From contig NZ_JAHBCJ010000005.1 in NCBI RefSeq assembly GCF_018390575.1, positions 124,001 to 188,000 of the forward strand: a stretch of 64,000 nt of DNA. Reading direction: 5' to 3'. The notes below the pieces were generated by a model that was not told the DNA's origin, did no database searches, and saw only the letters and a list, made by a program, of their open reading frames with translations. Each line of letters starts with the position of its first letter. Within the stretch, counting starts at the first letter, position 1. Below, one piece after another: positions 33,944-43,879 of this stretch. The DNA comes from Bhargavaea massiliensis. Lineage in GTDB: Bacteria; Bacillota; Bacilli; Bacillales_A; Planococcaceae. The position numbers and the translations under genes were made by a program.

Positions 33944-33983
33944 CGGAAAACAAGCCTGCATGCCGGAACGGCTGCAGGCTTGT
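33944..33983 (-). terminator. Terminator-like hairpin between rbfA and truB
   Basis: AACAAGCCTGCA/TGCAGGCTTGTT arms with a 11-nt loop begin 2 nt past the rbfA stop and are followed by TTCCGTAC. It could end part of the long rimP-to-rbfA transcript, reducing truB and ribF expression. Confidence 0.6.
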
Positions 33984-33985
33984 TC

Positions 33986-34339
33986 TCAGTCTTCCGGCTT
34001 TGACTCGTTTACTTCACGGAGAAGTGACTCAATCCGGTTGCCGTAGTCGACGGACTCATCAAATTCAAAAAGCAGTTCCGGCGTTTTTCGCAGGCGGATC
34101 CGAGTCCCGATTTCAGAACGGATGAATCCTTTGGCTTTTGTCAGGCCTTTTAGCGTATCTTCCTTCTGGCGGTCATCGCCGAGCACGGAGATAAACACTG
34201 TTGCCTGCTGAAGGTCGCCGGTCACTTCGACATCGGTGACCGTGACGAACCCGATTCTCGGATCCTTCAGTTTTCGGCCGATAATGTCTCCCAATTCTTT
34301 TTTCATCTGTTCCGCCACGCGGTTTGCCCTCATTGTCAT
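33986..34339 (-). CDS. rbfA: 30S ribosome-binding factor RbfA
   Basis: RbfA assists late maturation of 16S rRNA and cold adaptation. The 117-residue KH-like protein has [18 protein letters not shown] at the start, then [19 protein letters not shown], and [19 protein letters not shown] near the end. The ATG at 34339 has GAGGTG 6 nt upstream; GTG 34348 falls inside that site. It lies in the nusA-infB cluster. Confidence 0.96.
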   Translation of the reverse strand: MTMRANRVAEQMKKELGDIIGRKLKDPRIGFVTVTDVEVTGDLQQATVFISVLGDDRQKEDTLKGLTKAKGFIRSEIGTRIRLRKTPELLFEFDESVDYGNRIESLLREVNESKPED

Positions 34340-34359
34340 ATCGAACACCTCGGCTTCCG

Positions 34360-34638
34360 CTATAAATGATACTTCTTGCTGCTTGTCATCTCCCAGCCGG
34401 AATGGGACATCAGAAAGTTCAGCACCCGGTCGATCTCACGCTCGGCTACCTTCCCGGAAGAAGAGACGGCAGCCAGGGTGAGGCCGGTACGCTGCCAAAG
34501 GTCCTGATAGTCCGTTTCGGCAATGGAAATGTTGTACTGCTGGCGGGCCCTCGTGAGCATACGCTGTAAAATCGCCCGCTTTTCCTTTAGCGAATGTGTT
34601 TCATACAGGAAGAATTCACATTCGGCGGCGACAATCAC
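34360..34638 (-). CDS. ylxP: YlxP family protein (DUF503)
   Basis: A 92-residue conserved protein of unknown molecular function, always near infB and rbfA in Bacillales. It has the family pattern [22 protein letters not shown] and an [16 protein letters not shown] block. The GTG start at 34638 overlaps the infB stop (GTGA). A ribosome-assembly role is only suggested by neighbours. Confidence 0.92.
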   Translation of the reverse strand: MIVAAECEFFLYETHSLKEKRAILQRMLTRARQQYNISIAETDYQDLWQRTGLTLAAVSSSGKVAEREIDRVLNFLMSHSGWEMTSSKKYHL

Positions 34639-37010
34639 TTCCGCTCGACTTCTTCCATTACAAACGCTTCGATGACATCGCCTTCTTTGATGTCATTGTA
34701 GTTTTTGATTGTCAGGCCGCATTCATACCCTCGGGCGACTTCTTTGACGTCATCCTTGAATCGTTTGAGTGTATCCAGCTCGCCTTCGAATATGACGACG
34801 CCGTCGCGGATCACCCGTACGCCCGAGTCTCTTGTGATCTTGCCGTCGGTTACATATCCGCCGGCGATCGTGCCCACTTTGGAGACCTTGAAGGTTTCGC
34901 GAACTTCCACCTGGCCGATGATTTTCTCCTCGAACTCCGGATCCAGCATACCCTTCATCGCGGATTCAATCTCTTCAATCACCTTGTAGATAATGCGGTG
35001 GAGCCGGACATCGACGCCTTCTGCTTCAGCAGCGCGTTTCGCGTTGACATCCGGGCGGACGTTGAATCCGATGACGATCGCATTGGACGCAGCCGCCAGT
35101 GTGATGTCCGATTCGGTGATGGCTCCGACACCGGTATGGATGATCTTGACGTTGACTCCTTCAACTTCGATTTTCATGAGGGAAGCTGCAAGCGCCTCGA
35201 CCGTACCTTGAACGTCCGCTTTGACGATCAGGTTGATGTCTTTCATCTCGCCCTGTTTCATGTGCTCGAATAGGTTATCAAGGGTTACGCGGTTCTTTTC
35301 TCCCCGCTGTTCCTGGAGATCGTCCATCGCCCGTGATTCACCAACCTGGCGGGCTGTTTTCTCATCTTCGAAGACGACGAAACGGTCACCTGCAAACGGT
35401 ACGTCACTCAGGCCTGTAATTTCCACAGGCGCCGATGGCAGGGCTTCTTTTACCCGGCGGCCAACATCATTGACCATAGCCCGTACACGGCCGAATGTGG
35501 AACCGACGACAATCGGGTCACCGACTTTGAGCGTACCTTCCTGTACAAGGAGAGTTGCCACGGCGCCCCGGCCCTTGTCCAGCTGGGCCTCAATCACGGT
35601 TCCGCGGGCATTCTGGTTAGGATTGGCTTTCAGCTCTTCCACCTCGGACACGAGTACGACCATCTCGAGCAGGGTATCAATGCCCTCACCCTTCAGAGCG
35701 GAAACCGGTACGAAGATCGTATCTCCGCCCCAGTCTTCCGGCACAAGGCCGTGTTCGGTCAGTTCTTGCATGACCCGGTCAGGGTTGGCTGTCGGCTTGT
35801 CGACTTTGTTGACTGCCACGATGATCGGCACTTCTGCTGCCTTTGCGTGATTGATCGCCTCGATTGTCTGCGGCATGACACCGTCATCCGCTGCGACGAC
35901 AAGAATCGTAAGATCGGTGATTTTGGCGCCGCGCGCCCGCATTGTGGTAAAGGCCGCGTGTCCTGGTGTATCAAGGAAAGTAATTTTCTTGCCGTTTGCT
36001 TGAACTTGATAGGCACCGATATGCTGGGTGATTCCGCCTGCTTCTCCCTCGGTCACTTTCGTGTTGCGGATGGAGTCGAGAAGGGTGGTCTTCCCATGGT
36101 CAACGTGTCCCATAATTGTAACGACCGGCGGACGTTCTTCTTTGAGATCATCCGCGCCTTCCTCTTCCTCGAAATAAGTTTCAAGGTCAGTCCGGTCGAT
36201 GCGGATTTCTTCTTCCACTTCCACACCGTAGTCTGCACAGATCAGTTCAATCGCGTCTTTATCAAGCTCCTGGTTGATCGTCGCCATAACGCCGAGCATA
36301 AAGAGCTTTTTAATGATTTCGGACGGCTCGCGGCCGAGTTTTTTCGCGAGTTCGGCTACGCTGAGCGACTCGTAGAAAGTGATTTTCTCCGGCAGTGGCT
36401 TCGGTGTGCGAGGCACCTGCTGCTGGCTATAATTTCTCTTCTTGCCCTGGTGGGTACCGCGGATCTTGCGGCCGCCTCCCCGACGATTTCCGCCGCCTTG
36501 GCCGCCCGGACGGCTATTGCCGCCTTGGCGATTTCCGCCGCCTTGGCCTGCTGGACGGTTGCTGCTGCCCTGGCCGCCCTGGCGGTTACCTCCGCTTTGC
36601 GCTGCCGGACGGTTGCTGCCCTGGCCTGCCGGACGGTTGCTCCCGCCTTGACCTGCCGGACGGTTGCCGCCGCCCTGCCCTGCCGGACGATTGCTGCCGC
36701 CCTGGCCTGCCGGACGGTTGCTGCCGCCCTGGCCTGCCGGACGGTTGCTGCTGCCCTGGCCTGCCGGACGGTTGCCGCCTTGACCTGCTGGACGGTTACT
36801 GCGGCCCTGTCCACCTTGACGGTTTCCGCCCTGGTTGTTTGGCCGGCTGCCGCCCTGGCCAAATTTACGGTCAAGCTTCGCCGTTGTATCACTATCAAGT
36901 ACCGACATGTGGTTCTTGACGTCGACTTTCATCTTGTCCAGCTCGTCAATGACCTCACGGCTCGACTTATTAACCTTTTTCGCATATTCATGAACTCTCA
37001 TTTTCGTCAT
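34635..37010 (-). CDS. infB: Translation initiation factor IF-2
   Basis: IF-2 is the GTPase that brings fMet-tRNA to the 30S subunit. The 791 residues comprise an N-terminal IF2N helix domain ([21 protein letters not shown]), a very long Gly/Asn/Arg/Gln/Pro low-complexity segment (about 51-190), a second IF2N ([19 protein letters not shown]), and the G domain: [17 protein letters not shown] and NKVDKP. C-terminal beta-barrel and tRNA-binding domains follow. It lies 4 nt after ylxQ and overlaps ylxP. Confidence 0.97.
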   Translation of the reverse strand: MTKMRVHEYAKKVNKSSREVIDELDKMKVDVKNHMSVLDSDTTAKLDRKFGQGGSRPNNQGGNRQGGQGRSNRPAGQGGNRPAGQGSSNRPAGQGGSNRPAGQGGSNRPAGQGGGNRPAGQGGSNRPAGQGSNRPAAQSGGNRQGGQGSSNRPAGQGGGNRQGGNSRPGGQGGGNRRGGGRKIRGTHQGKKRNYSQQQVPRTPKPLPEKITFYESLSVAELAKKLGREPSEIIKKLFMLGVMATINQELDKDAIELICADYGVEVEEEIRIDRTDLETYFEEEEGADDLKEERPPVVTIMGHVDHGKTTLLDSIRNTKVTEGEAGGITQHIGAYQVQANGKKITFLDTPGHAAFTTMRARGAKITDLTILVVAADDGVMPQTIEAINHAKAAEVPIIVAVNKVDKPTANPDRVMQELTEHGLVPEDWGGDTIFVPVSALKGEGIDTLLEMVVLVSEVEELKANPNQNARGTVIEAQLDKGRGAVATLLVQEGTLKVGDPIVVGSTFGRVRAMVNDVGRRVKEALPSAPVEITGLSDVPFAGDRFVVFEDEKTARQVGESRAMDDLQEQRGEKNRVTLDNLFEHMKQGEMKDINLIVKADVQGTVEALAASLMKIEVEGVNVKIIHTGVGAITESDITLAAASNAIVIGFNVRPDVNAKRAAEAEGVDVRLHRIIYKVIEEIESAMKGMLDPEFEEKIIGQVEVRETFKVSKVGTIAGGYVTDGKITRDSGVRVIRDGVVIFEGELDTLKRFKDDVKEVARGYECGLTIKNYNDIKEGDVIEAFVMEEVERK
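36455..36860 (-). repeat. Tandem repeat inside infB encoding NRPAGQGG-type units
   Basis: Degenerate units of about 24-33 nt containing the plus-strand core TGCCGGACGGTTGC recur roughly ten times. They encode a disordered Gly/Asn/Arg/Gln/Pro linker. It stays in frame throughout and is prone to copy-number change. Confidence 0.85.
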
Positions 37011-37014
37011 TCAG

Positions 37015-37332
37015 TCAGTCCTCCTCTGGTTCCTCAAGCAGGCCGGACAGCTTTTTAGCAAAGCCGCTGTCCAATATCGCCAGTGTGACGCGCGCCTCCT
37101 TTCCGATTGCATGGCCCAGTTCGTACCTTGTCCCGAACACATGCACTGGAATTCCGTAATGGGCACCTTTATCCGTTACTTTGCCCCGGGTGTTATCCGA
37201 AGCATCGGCAGACAGGATGACAAGCTTCGCTTTTCCCGAACGGATCGCTTCGATGGCGAGGTCTTCGCCGGTAGCGATTTTGCGCGCGCGCGCCGCCAGC
37301 CCCAACAGGCTGTAAATCTTCTTTTCATTCAT
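37015..37332 (-). CDS. ylxQ: L7Ae-family RNA-binding protein YlxQ
   Basis: A 105-residue L7Ae/L30e/Gadd45-fold protein; homologues bind kink-turn RNA. It has LLGLAARARKIATGEDLAIEAI, then KLVILSADASDNT near the middle. It overlaps the ylxR stop by 4 nt (ATGA) and precedes infB by 4 nt. Ribosome association is likely but its precise role is not known. Confidence 0.93.
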   Translation of the reverse strand: MNEKKIYSLLGLAARARKIATGEDLAIEAIRSGKAKLVILSADASDNTRGKVTDKGAHYGIPVHVFGTRYELGHAIGKEARVTLAILDSGFAKKLSGLLEEPEED

Positions 37333-37607
37333 AGCAGTTTTTCTCTCAGGATAAGGCGCAGGACCTCATCATAGATTTCTACAGGAACTTTGACGCCCAG
37401 CTGGCTGTCCAGCGATTTCCGCTTTTTTGCCAGTTCCACGGCTTCTTCCGATTTGGAGATATACGTTCCGCGGCCGGACTTCTTGCCTGTCGGGTCGACG
37501 AAAACTTCGCCTTCCTTAGTCCGGACAACTCGGATCATCTCTTTTTTCGGGAACATTTCGCCGGTGGCCGAGCATCTCCGGAGAGGGATTTTCTTGCCGT
37601 TCCCCAT
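37329..37607 (-). CDS. ylxR: YlxR family protein (DUF448)
   Basis: A small basic protein (92 residues) of the nusA operon; homologues bind RNA or nucleoid DNA and one was reported to influence RNase P. It has IPLRRCSATGEMFPKKEMIR, then DPTGKKSGRGTYIS, both diagnostic. The ATG at 37607 is preferred over 37616, which abuts the GAAAGG site. It lies 20 nt downstream of nusA. Confidence 0.93.
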   Translation of the reverse strand: MGNGKKIPLRRCSATGEMFPKKEMIRVVRTKEGEVFVDPTGKKSGRGTYISKSEEAVELAKKRKSLDSQLGVKVPVEIYDEVLRLILREKLL

Positions 37608-37627
37608 TGCTCCCATCCTTTCAAAAG

Positions 37628-38845
37628 TCAGTCTTCTTTCGAATCCATTTCGTCATCGGCCGGCACATCTTCGTACAGGTCGATGGCTCCAGGACCCTGA
37701 TCATCGGCGGCGCTCTGTTCATCATAGAGGCCGTCACTTTCTTCGATCCACTCGCCGTCTTCCCACTGTTCTTCCGGCTCATCCGTCACAGTGCGCGGGT
37801 AGATGCCAAGTTCCGTGGCATCCGCCTCGCTCTTGATGTCAATCTTCCAGCCGGTCAGCTTTGCAGCAAGGCGGGCGTTTTGCCCGCGCTTACCGATGGC
37901 AAGAGACAGCTGGTAGTCCGGGACAACGACCGTAGTCGACTTATCTTCTTCATTAACGAGTACATCCAGCACTTTGGCAGGGCTCAATGCATTCGCCACG
38001 AAGATTTCCGGATTATCGGACCACTCTACGATATCAATCTTTTCTCCGGATAACTCATCCACGATGGTCTGAACGCGATTGCCCCGCGCACCGACACAGG
38101 AGCCGACCGGGTCGACATCCTCATCATGGGCATGTACGGAGATTTTGGAGCGGTCGCCGGCCTCGCGTGCAATCGACTTGATCTCAACGATGCCATCATA
38201 AATTTCCGGAACTTCCATCTCGAACAGGCGGCGAAGCAAGCCCGGATGTGTCCGTGAAACGAATACTTGCGGGCCGCGTGCAGCGCGCTCCACTTTCGTG
38301 ATGTATACCTTAATGCGGTCATGCGGGCGGTAAGTCTCGGTAGGAATTTGCTCGTTCTGCGGGAGAACTGCTTCCACTTTGCCCAGGCTCACATAGATAT
38401 TCCGCGGGTCAAGACGTTCAACGACACCGTTGACGATGTCGTCCTGGCGATCCACATACTCATCGTAAATCATGCCACGCTCCGCTTCGCGAACGCGTTG
38501 TGTAACGACCTGTTTCGCAGTCTGTGCTGCAATCCGGCCAAAGTTGCGCGGTGTCACTTCTTCTTCGAGCACGTCGCCAATTTCGTACAGCGGATTGACT
38601 TTGCGTGCTTCCTCAAGCGATATTTGCAGGCGGTCATCCTCGACCTCCTCGACAACATCCTTGCGCGAGAACACCTTCATGGTGCCCGCATCCATATTCA
38701 GGTCGACCCGGACGTTTTGCGCCTGGTTGAAATTGCGACGGTATGCGGTAACGAGTGCGGTTTCAATCGCCTCGACAAGCACATCCCTCGAGATGCCCTT
38801 TTGTTTTTCCAGGGCGTTGAGCGCTTCCAGAAGATCGCTGCTCAT
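37628..38845 (-). CDS. nusA: Transcription termination/antitermination factor NusA
   Basis: NusA binds RNA polymerase and promotes pausing and termination. The 405 residues contain an N-terminal polymerase-binding domain, an S1 domain ([20 protein letters not shown]), two KH domains ([15 protein letters not shown] and [19 protein letters not shown]) and an acidic C-terminal tail of about 50 residues. This tail is longer than in B. subtilis NusA (about 371 residues) but far shorter than the gamma-proteobacterial repeats. The operon leader carries an intrinsic terminator that NusA may use to limit its own synthesis. Confidence 0.97.
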   Translation of the reverse strand: MSSDLLEALNALEKQKGISRDVLVEAIETALVTAYRRNFNQAQNVRVDLNMDAGTMKVFSRKDVVEEVEDDRLQISLEEARKVNPLYEIGDVLEEEVTPRNFGRIAAQTAKQVVTQRVREAERGMIYDEYVDRQDDIVNGVVERLDPRNIYVSLGKVEAVLPQNEQIPTETYRPHDRIKVYITKVERAARGPQVFVSRTHPGLLRRLFEMEVPEIYDGIVEIKSIAREAGDRSKISVHAHDEDVDPVGSCVGARGNRVQTIVDELSGEKIDIVEWSDNPEIFVANALSPAKVLDVLVNEEDKSTTVVVPDYQLSLAIGKRGQNARLAAKLTGWKIDIKSEADATELGIYPRTVTDEPEEQWEDGEWIEESDGLYDEQSAADDQGPGAIDLYEDVPADDEMDSKED

Positions 38846-38869
38846 CTGTATTTCACTCCTATCCGGACA

Positions 38870-39346
38870 TTATGCCGAAAAATCGATGGCCAAACGTGCA
38901 AATGCAATTTTGTCCTTCGGAATCAGCACTTTCACTTTTCGTGTTTTCACTTTCATTTCAATTTCCGCTCCCTCATCGCCGTAGGAAAGGAGGTAGCCTT
39001 CGAACTCTTTTCGCCCGTCAATAGGCTCGTAGGTTCTGATGTGGACATATTGGCCGACAGCCCGCTCCATGTCCTGCTCTTTTTTGAGCGGACGCTCGGC
39101 ACCCGGAGAAGAGACTTCCAGGAAGTAGTTTTGTGGGATCGGGTCCGCCTCATCAAGCCTGACGCTCAGCTGTTCACTGACAGCGGCGCACTGCTCGATG
39201 TCGATGCCTCCGCCGGGTGTATCGATAAATACCCTGAGGAACCAGTCGCGTCCCTCTTTAACAAATTCGATGTCGACAAGTTCCAGATCCTGCTCTTCGA
39301 GGATCGGCGCGACCAATGTTTCGACTTCATGTGTGACTTTGCTCAT
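38870..39346 (-). CDS. rimP: Ribosome maturation factor RimP
   Basis: RimP is needed for early 30S assembly. The 158-residue protein has the VDIEFVKEGRDWFLRVFIDTPGG segment in its first domain (quoted in part: FLRVFIDTPGG), CAAVSEQLSVRLDEADPI, NYFLEVSSPGAERPLKK and a C-terminal SH3-like barrel. It is the first gene of the rimP-nusA-ylxRQ-infB operon and follows polC, as in B. subtilis. Confidence 0.96.
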   Translation of the reverse strand: MSKVTHEVETLVAPILEEQDLELVDIEFVKEGRDWFLRVFIDTPGGGIDIEQCAAVSEQLSVRLDEADPIPQNYFLEVSSPGAERPLKKEQDMERAVGQYVHIRTYEPIDGRKEFEGYLLSYGDEGAEIEMKVKTRKVKVLIPKDKIAFARLAIDFSA

Positions 39347-39385
39347 AAGGACCTCCTTATTTACAGGAAAATTCTCCCGACAAAC

Positions 39386-39412
39386 AGAAAAGAGCGGGGA
39401 ACCCCACTCTTC
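39386..39412 (-). terminator. Terminator within the rimP-nusA leader (also ends polC)
   Basis: AGAG-GGGG / CCCC-CTCT hairpin (39391-39410) followed by an imperfect TTTTCTGTTTG tract on the minus strand. It lies downstream of the rimP promoter, so it can act both as polC terminator and as an attenuator. A weak, broken U-tract is typical of NusA-dependent terminators. Confidence 0.75.
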
Positions 39413-39442
39413 TGTGCGCGACTATCCGAACTTGTTGAATCC

Positions 39443-39471
39443 ATTTTACCATAGCCGCACTGCTGTTGCAA
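39443..39471 (-). promoter_or_regulatory. Sigma-A promoter of the rimP-nusA-infB operon
   Basis: TTGCAA (39471-39466), a 17-bp spacer and TAAAAT (39448-39443), immediately after the polC stop codon. Confidence 0.75.
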
Positions 39472-39475
39472 CAAA

Positions 39476-42400
39476 TCAGAAAAGCGAGAGCTGGTTGGCT
39501 TCGGGCATGCCTTCAAGGCATCCAAGCTCATCCAGATAGTCAATAATGGCCCTCGAGACGCGGCCGCGCTGCTGAAGATCTTCCTTGGAGAGGAACTCTC
39601 CATCTTCTCTTGCCTCCACAATTGCGCGTGCCACGTTGTTGCCGAGACCCGGCACCGCATTAAACGGCGGAATAAGCGTATCTCCATCGATGATGAACTC
39701 AGTCGCCTTCGATTTATAAAGATCCACTTTCCCAAACTTATACCCGCGCTCACACATTTCAAGCGCAAGCTCCAGAACAGTCAGGAGACTTTTTTCTTTC
39801 GGCGAGGCCTCCAGGCCCTTCGCCTCGATTTCGTCAATACGGGCTCTGATCGTCGCTGATCCCTTGCTCATCGCAATCAGATCAAAGTCGGATGCACGGA
39901 CGGTGAAGTAGGCTGCATAGTAGAGCAGCGGCTTATGGACCTTGAACCACGCGATCCGTACAGCCATGAGGACGTAAGCTGCGGCGTGCGCCTTCGGGAA
40001 CATGTACTTGATCTTTTTGCAGGAATCGATGTACCAGTCCGGTACGCCATTTTTCTTCATCTCCGCTTCAAATTCGGGTGTGAGTCCGCGGCCTTTCCGG
40101 ACAAATTCCATGATCTTGAATGCCAGTGACGGCTCAAGCCCCTTATGCATCAGGTAAACCATAATATCATCCCGGCAGCCAATCACTTCGGACAGCACGC
40201 AGATCTTGTTGTGGATCAGCTCCTGCGCATTGCCGAGCCAAACGTCGGTACCATGGGACAGCCCGGAAATCTGCACGAGTTCCGAGAACGTGGACGGCCG
40301 CGTGTCCTCCAGCATCTGGCGGACGAAGCGGGTGCCAAACTCAGGAATGCCGAGCGTACCGGTTTTGCATCCGATCTGCTCTTCGGTGACACCGAGCGAT
40401 TCAGGCGAGCTGAAAATCTTCATGACTTCCGGATCGTCAACCGGGATCTTTTTCGGGTCCAGGCCGGACAGATCTTGGAGCATGCGGATGACCGTCGGAT
40501 CATCGTGGCCGAGGATATCGAGCTTCAGCAAATTGTCGTGGATCGAATGGAAATCAAAATGGGTCGTCTTCCACGACGCATCCTGGTCGTCCGCCGGGAA
40601 TTGCACCGGGCTGAAATCATAGATATCCATCGTGTCCGGCACGACGATAATTCCTCCCGGGTGTTGTCCGGTGTTCCGCTTGACACCGCTGCATCCCTGG
40701 ACAAGCCGATCAATCTCAGCGTTCCTGATCGTGAGGTCGTTGTCATTCATGTATCCGCGCACGTAGCCATAAGCCGTCTTTTCCGCAACCGTGCCGATGG
40801 TACCCGCGCGATATACATAGTCTTCTCCAAATAGCTCTTTTGTATAATTGTGAGCCCTCGGCTGATATTCACCGCTGAAGTTCAAATCGATATCCGGTAC
40901 CTTGTCCCCCTTGAAGCCAAGGAACGTTTCGAACGGAATATCGTGGCCGTCCTTGGTCATTTCATCACCACAGTTGTCGCATTTTTTTCTAGGCAGGTCG
41001 AAACCTGAGCCGATGGAACCATCTGTGATGAATTCGGATTTTTTGCATGACGGACACACATAGTGCGGTGGAAGCGGATTGACCTCGGTGATTTCCATCA
41101 TCGTGGCGACAAGCGATGAACCGACCGATCCCCGGGAGCCGACAAGGTAGCCGTCGTCCAGCGACTTTTTGACCAACTTGTGCGAGATCAGATAAATGAC
41201 TCCGAAGCCGTGTCCGATAATCGACTTCAACTCTTTCTCAATCCGCTCGGTAACGATGTCCGGCAGTTCCTCGCCATAAATGGAATGGGCCATCGTATAC
41301 GTCAGGTTCCGGACCTCGTCGTCCGCCCCTTCAATGACCGGCGTATACAGTTCGTCTCTGATCACCTGGACTTCGCCGATCTGGTCAGCGATTTTTTGCG
41401 GGTTGTCGATGACAATCTGCTCCGCCTTTTCTTCGCCGAGGAATTCAAATTCCTTCAGCATTTCATCTGTCGTGCGGAAATGGACATCGGGAAGGCTGTG
41501 GCGGTTCAGCGGATTGGCTCCGCCCTGTGATCCTACGAGGATTTTTCTGTAAGCCGCCTGATGCTCATCGATATAATGAACATTGCCCGTTGCGACGACG
41601 GGTATACCAGTCTTCTTGCCGAGCTTCATCATTTTCCGGATGATGTCCTCAAGATTCCATTCATCCCTGACCAGCTCCAGTTCGATCAGATGCTGATAGA
41701 CCGGTTTCGGGTGAACCTCCAGATAATCATAGAACTTTGCAATTTGCTCGACTTCATCGAGCGGCTTCTGCATGAGCCCTTCGAACACTTCCCCTTTGTC
41801 ACAGCCGGAGCCGATCAGCAGTCCTTCCCTGTGGCGCTGGAGAACCGATCTCGGGATGCGCGGGACCCTGTAAAAAGTCTCCGTGTGAGAGTGGGAAACA
41901 AGCTTGAAGAGGTTTTTCAGTCCGACCGAATCCTTGACGAGTATTGTGCAGTGGGACGGACGGGCACGCTTGTACGAATCTCCCCCTCCGATATGCAGGT
42001 TGAATTCATCGTGGCGCCTGATGCCGTGCTGCTGAACTGCTTCTTTGAGGAGATGGATCAGCAGATGGCCGGTCGCTTCGCAGTCATAGATTGCACGGTG
42101 ATGCTGCGTGAGTTCAATGCCGAATTTTTTACAAAGCGTGTTCAGCCTGTGGTTTTTCAGCTCGGGGTGGAGGAGCCTTGCGAGCTCCAATGTATCGATC
42201 ACCGGGTGCTCCCGCTCTTCCACTCCTGCAAGCTTGTAGGCTTCGTAAAGGAACCCCATGTCGAAGGTAGCATTGTGGGCGACCAGGATGCCGTCCCCCG
42301 CAAAGTCACGGAACCGCCGGGCCACTTCCTCAATGGCCGGAGCGCCGCTCACCATATCGTCAGTGATTCCGGTAAGATCGATTGTCGTCGCGGACAGCGG

Positions 42401-43795
42401 ATGGCCGGGGTCCGAAAAGCTTTCAAAGGTATCGATGATTTCTCCGCCCCTGATCTTGACCGCAGCAAGCTCGATGATCTTGTCGTAGACCGCGGACAGG
42501 CCGGTCGTCTCCACGTCGAATACTATAAATTCAGCGTCATCAAGATCCCGTCCGACTTCGTCGTAGGCAATCGGTATTCCATCATCAACGAGGTTGGCCT
42601 CAAGCCCGAAAATCACTTTGATGCCGTGCTTTTTTCCGGCCGAATAGGCATCCGGGAAAGCCTGTACATTGGAATGGTCCGTAATTGCAATTGCCGGATG
42701 GCCCCATTTGGCCGCCTGTGCGACGAGCTCTCCCGCGGGCACTACCGCATCCATCTGACTCATGTTGGAATGGGCATGCAGCTCGATGCGCTTCCGGCCT
42801 TCCGGAGCTTCGTCCTTTTTCACCCGCGGAGCGATTTCCATGATGTCATTCGCCATCATGACGAGGTCGCGTATGAAGGTATCATTTTGGATCGAACCTC
42901 GGGCGCGGACCCAGGCCCCTTTCTTGAGGGCGGTCATCATTTCTGCGTCTTCCTTGTCACGGGAGAACATTTTCACGAGGATCGAATCCGTGTAGTCTGT
43001 GACTTTAACCGTCAGAAGAGAACGGCCGCTCCGGAGTTCGCGGACTTCTACATCAAAGACAACGCCTTCAATCGTAATTTTCCGTTCTTCGTCCTGGATC
43101 AGGCGGATGCCCGTGATCGGTTCATCCGGCTTGATCGGCAAGCCGATTGAAAACGGCCCCTCCGGCCCGGTCGATTCTTTTTTCTCCTTCTCCCGCTTTT
43201 TCATGTCTTCCAGCGCACGGTTGGCAAGAGCTTCTTCTTCCAGACGGCGCTGCTCGAAAAAGGCACGGCGCGCTTCTTCCTCCCCGTTGTCTTCTTCTCC
43301 GAGCACAAAATCGACCGACAGCCCCGCAAATCCGAAGGAGCCATAGGACTCAGCCAGCAGATTGCCATACTTGCCCTTCATCGTCTGAAGCTCGAGCTCA
43401 TTCCCGCATTTCAGCACGAGCATTTGGCCGTTCCATGCGGGAAGCTGCGAAGAGAGCCGATCACGCACGGGCGGGGACATGTCCGCAATCTCACCGACCG
43501 CAAGCTCATAATAGTCACGGATACTTTGTTCATCAAATGCCGATTTCTCTGCACGGATATCGAGCAAAATACGCGCAATCGGCGAAAATGTGGCATCAAT
43601 CCGTTTTCTGAACTCCCTGAAGATGCCAGCAGGAAGAATGGCCGGAACGGTCACCCGGAACCGCCAGACCCGGGATTTCGTATGGACGTCCAGCCGTTCA
43701 AGTGATGCTCCTTCAAAGTGGCGGACAACTGCATCCTCCGTCATTCCGATGTGCTGGAGCAGTATATTGAAGCGCATTTTCGGGTCTTGTTCCAC
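39476..43795 (-). CDS. polC: DNA polymerase III alpha subunit, Gram-positive type PolC
   Basis: PolC is the main replicative polymerase of Firmicutes. The 1439 residues contain, in order, an N-terminal domain, an OB fold, the first half of a PHP domain ([15 protein letters not shown]), an inserted DnaQ-like 3'-5' exonuclease ([18 protein letters not shown], with the DxE metal ligands, and [10 protein letters not shown]), the second PHP half, a zinc-binding segment (CPSCKK...CDNCG), the palm ([12 protein letters not shown] with catalytic Asp residues), fingers and a C-terminal helix-hairpin-helix region. The start is a GTG at 43795 with GGAGG 8 nt upstream. Confidence 0.98.
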   Translation of the reverse strand: MEQDPKMRFNILLQHIGMTEDAVVRHFEGASLERLDVHTKSRVWRFRVTVPAILPAGIFREFRKRIDATFSPIARILLDIRAEKSAFDEQSIRDYYELAVGEIADMSPPVRDRLSSQLPAWNGQMLVLKCGNELELQTMKGKYGNLLAESYGSFGFAGLSVDFVLGEEDNGEEEARRAFFEQRRLEEEALANRALEDMKKREKEKKESTGPEGPFSIGLPIKPDEPITGIRLIQDEERKITIEGVVFDVEVRELRSGRSLLTVKVTDYTDSILVKMFSRDKEDAEMMTALKKGAWVRARGSIQNDTFIRDLVMMANDIMEIAPRVKKDEAPEGRKRIELHAHSNMSQMDAVVPAGELVAQAAKWGHPAIAITDHSNVQAFPDAYSAGKKHGIKVIFGLEANLVDDGIPIAYDEVGRDLDDAEFIVFDVETTGLSAVYDKIIELAAVKIRGGEIIDTFESFSDPGHPLSATTIDLTGITDDMVSGAPAIEEVARRFRDFAGDGILVAHNATFDMGFLYEAYKLAGVEEREHPVIDTLELARLLHPELKNHRLNTLCKKFGIELTQHHRAIYDCEATGHLLIHLLKEAVQQHGIRRHDEFNLHIGGGDSYKRARPSHCTILVKDSVGLKNLFKLVSHSHTETFYRVPRIPRSVLQRHREGLLIGSGCDKGEVFEGLMQKPLDEVEQIAKFYDYLEVHPKPVYQHLIELELVRDEWNLEDIIRKMMKLGKKTGIPVVATGNVHYIDEHQAAYRKILVGSQGGANPLNRHSLPDVHFRTTDEMLKEFEFLGEEKAEQIVIDNPQKIADQIGEVQVIRDELYTPVIEGADDEVRNLTYTMAHSIYGEELPDIVTERIEKELKSIIGHGFGVIYLISHKLVKKSLDDGYLVGSRGSVGSSLVATMMEITEVNPLPPHYVCPSCKKSEFITDGSIGSGFDLPRKKCDNCGDEMTKDGHDIPFETFLGFKGDKVPDIDLNFSGEYQPRAHNYTKELFGEDYVYRAGTIGTVAEKTAYGYVRGYMNDNDLTIRNAEIDRLVQGCSGVKRNTGQHPGGIIVVPDTMDIYDFSPVQFPADDQDASWKTTHFDFHSIHDNLLKLDILGHDDPTVIRMLQDLSGLDPKKIPVDDPEVMKIFSSPESLGVTEEQIGCKTGTLGIPEFGTRFVRQMLEDTRPSTFSELVQISGLSHGTDVWLGNAQELIHNKICVLSEVIGCRDDIMVYLMHKGLEPSLAFKIMEFVRKGRGLTPEFEAEMKKNGVPDWYIDSCKKIKYMFPKAHAAAYVLMAVRIAWFKVHKPLLYYAAYFTVRASDFDLIAMSKGSATIRARIDEIEAKGLEASPKEKSLLTVLELALEMCERGYKFGKVDLYKSKATEFIIDGDTLIPPFNAVPGLGNNVARAIVEAREDGEFLSKEDLQQRGRVSRAIIDYLDELGCLEGMPEANQLSLF

Positions 43796-43822
43796 AGAAT
43801 ATTCCTCCTTCCCGCCTGAACC

Positions 43823-43856
43823 GAAAAAAGAAGGGAAAAGCCCGAGGGCTTTCCCG
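43823..43856 (-). terminator. Intrinsic terminator of proS
   Basis: GGGAAAGCCC/GGGCTTTTCCC hairpin (43833-43855) followed by TTCTTTTTTCGG on the minus strand. Confidence 0.85.
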
Positions 43857-43879
43857 TTCTTCCGGTTCCGTTTTGTACA

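Noticed and set aside
36455-36860. Regularly spaced repeats, considered as a CRISPR array
   Set aside because: Units are in frame within infB, lack unique spacers, and encode a low-complexity linker.
35751-37058. Long plus-strand reading frame (435 codons) opposite infB with Ala/Leu-rich repeats
   Set aside because: It is the antisense of the infB repeat region in G+C-rich DNA, has no ribosome site or family resemblance, and infB is unmistakable.
41561-43150. Plus-strand frame of 529 codons opposite polC
   Set aside because: Antisense shadow of polC; no recognisable domains and no initiation signals.
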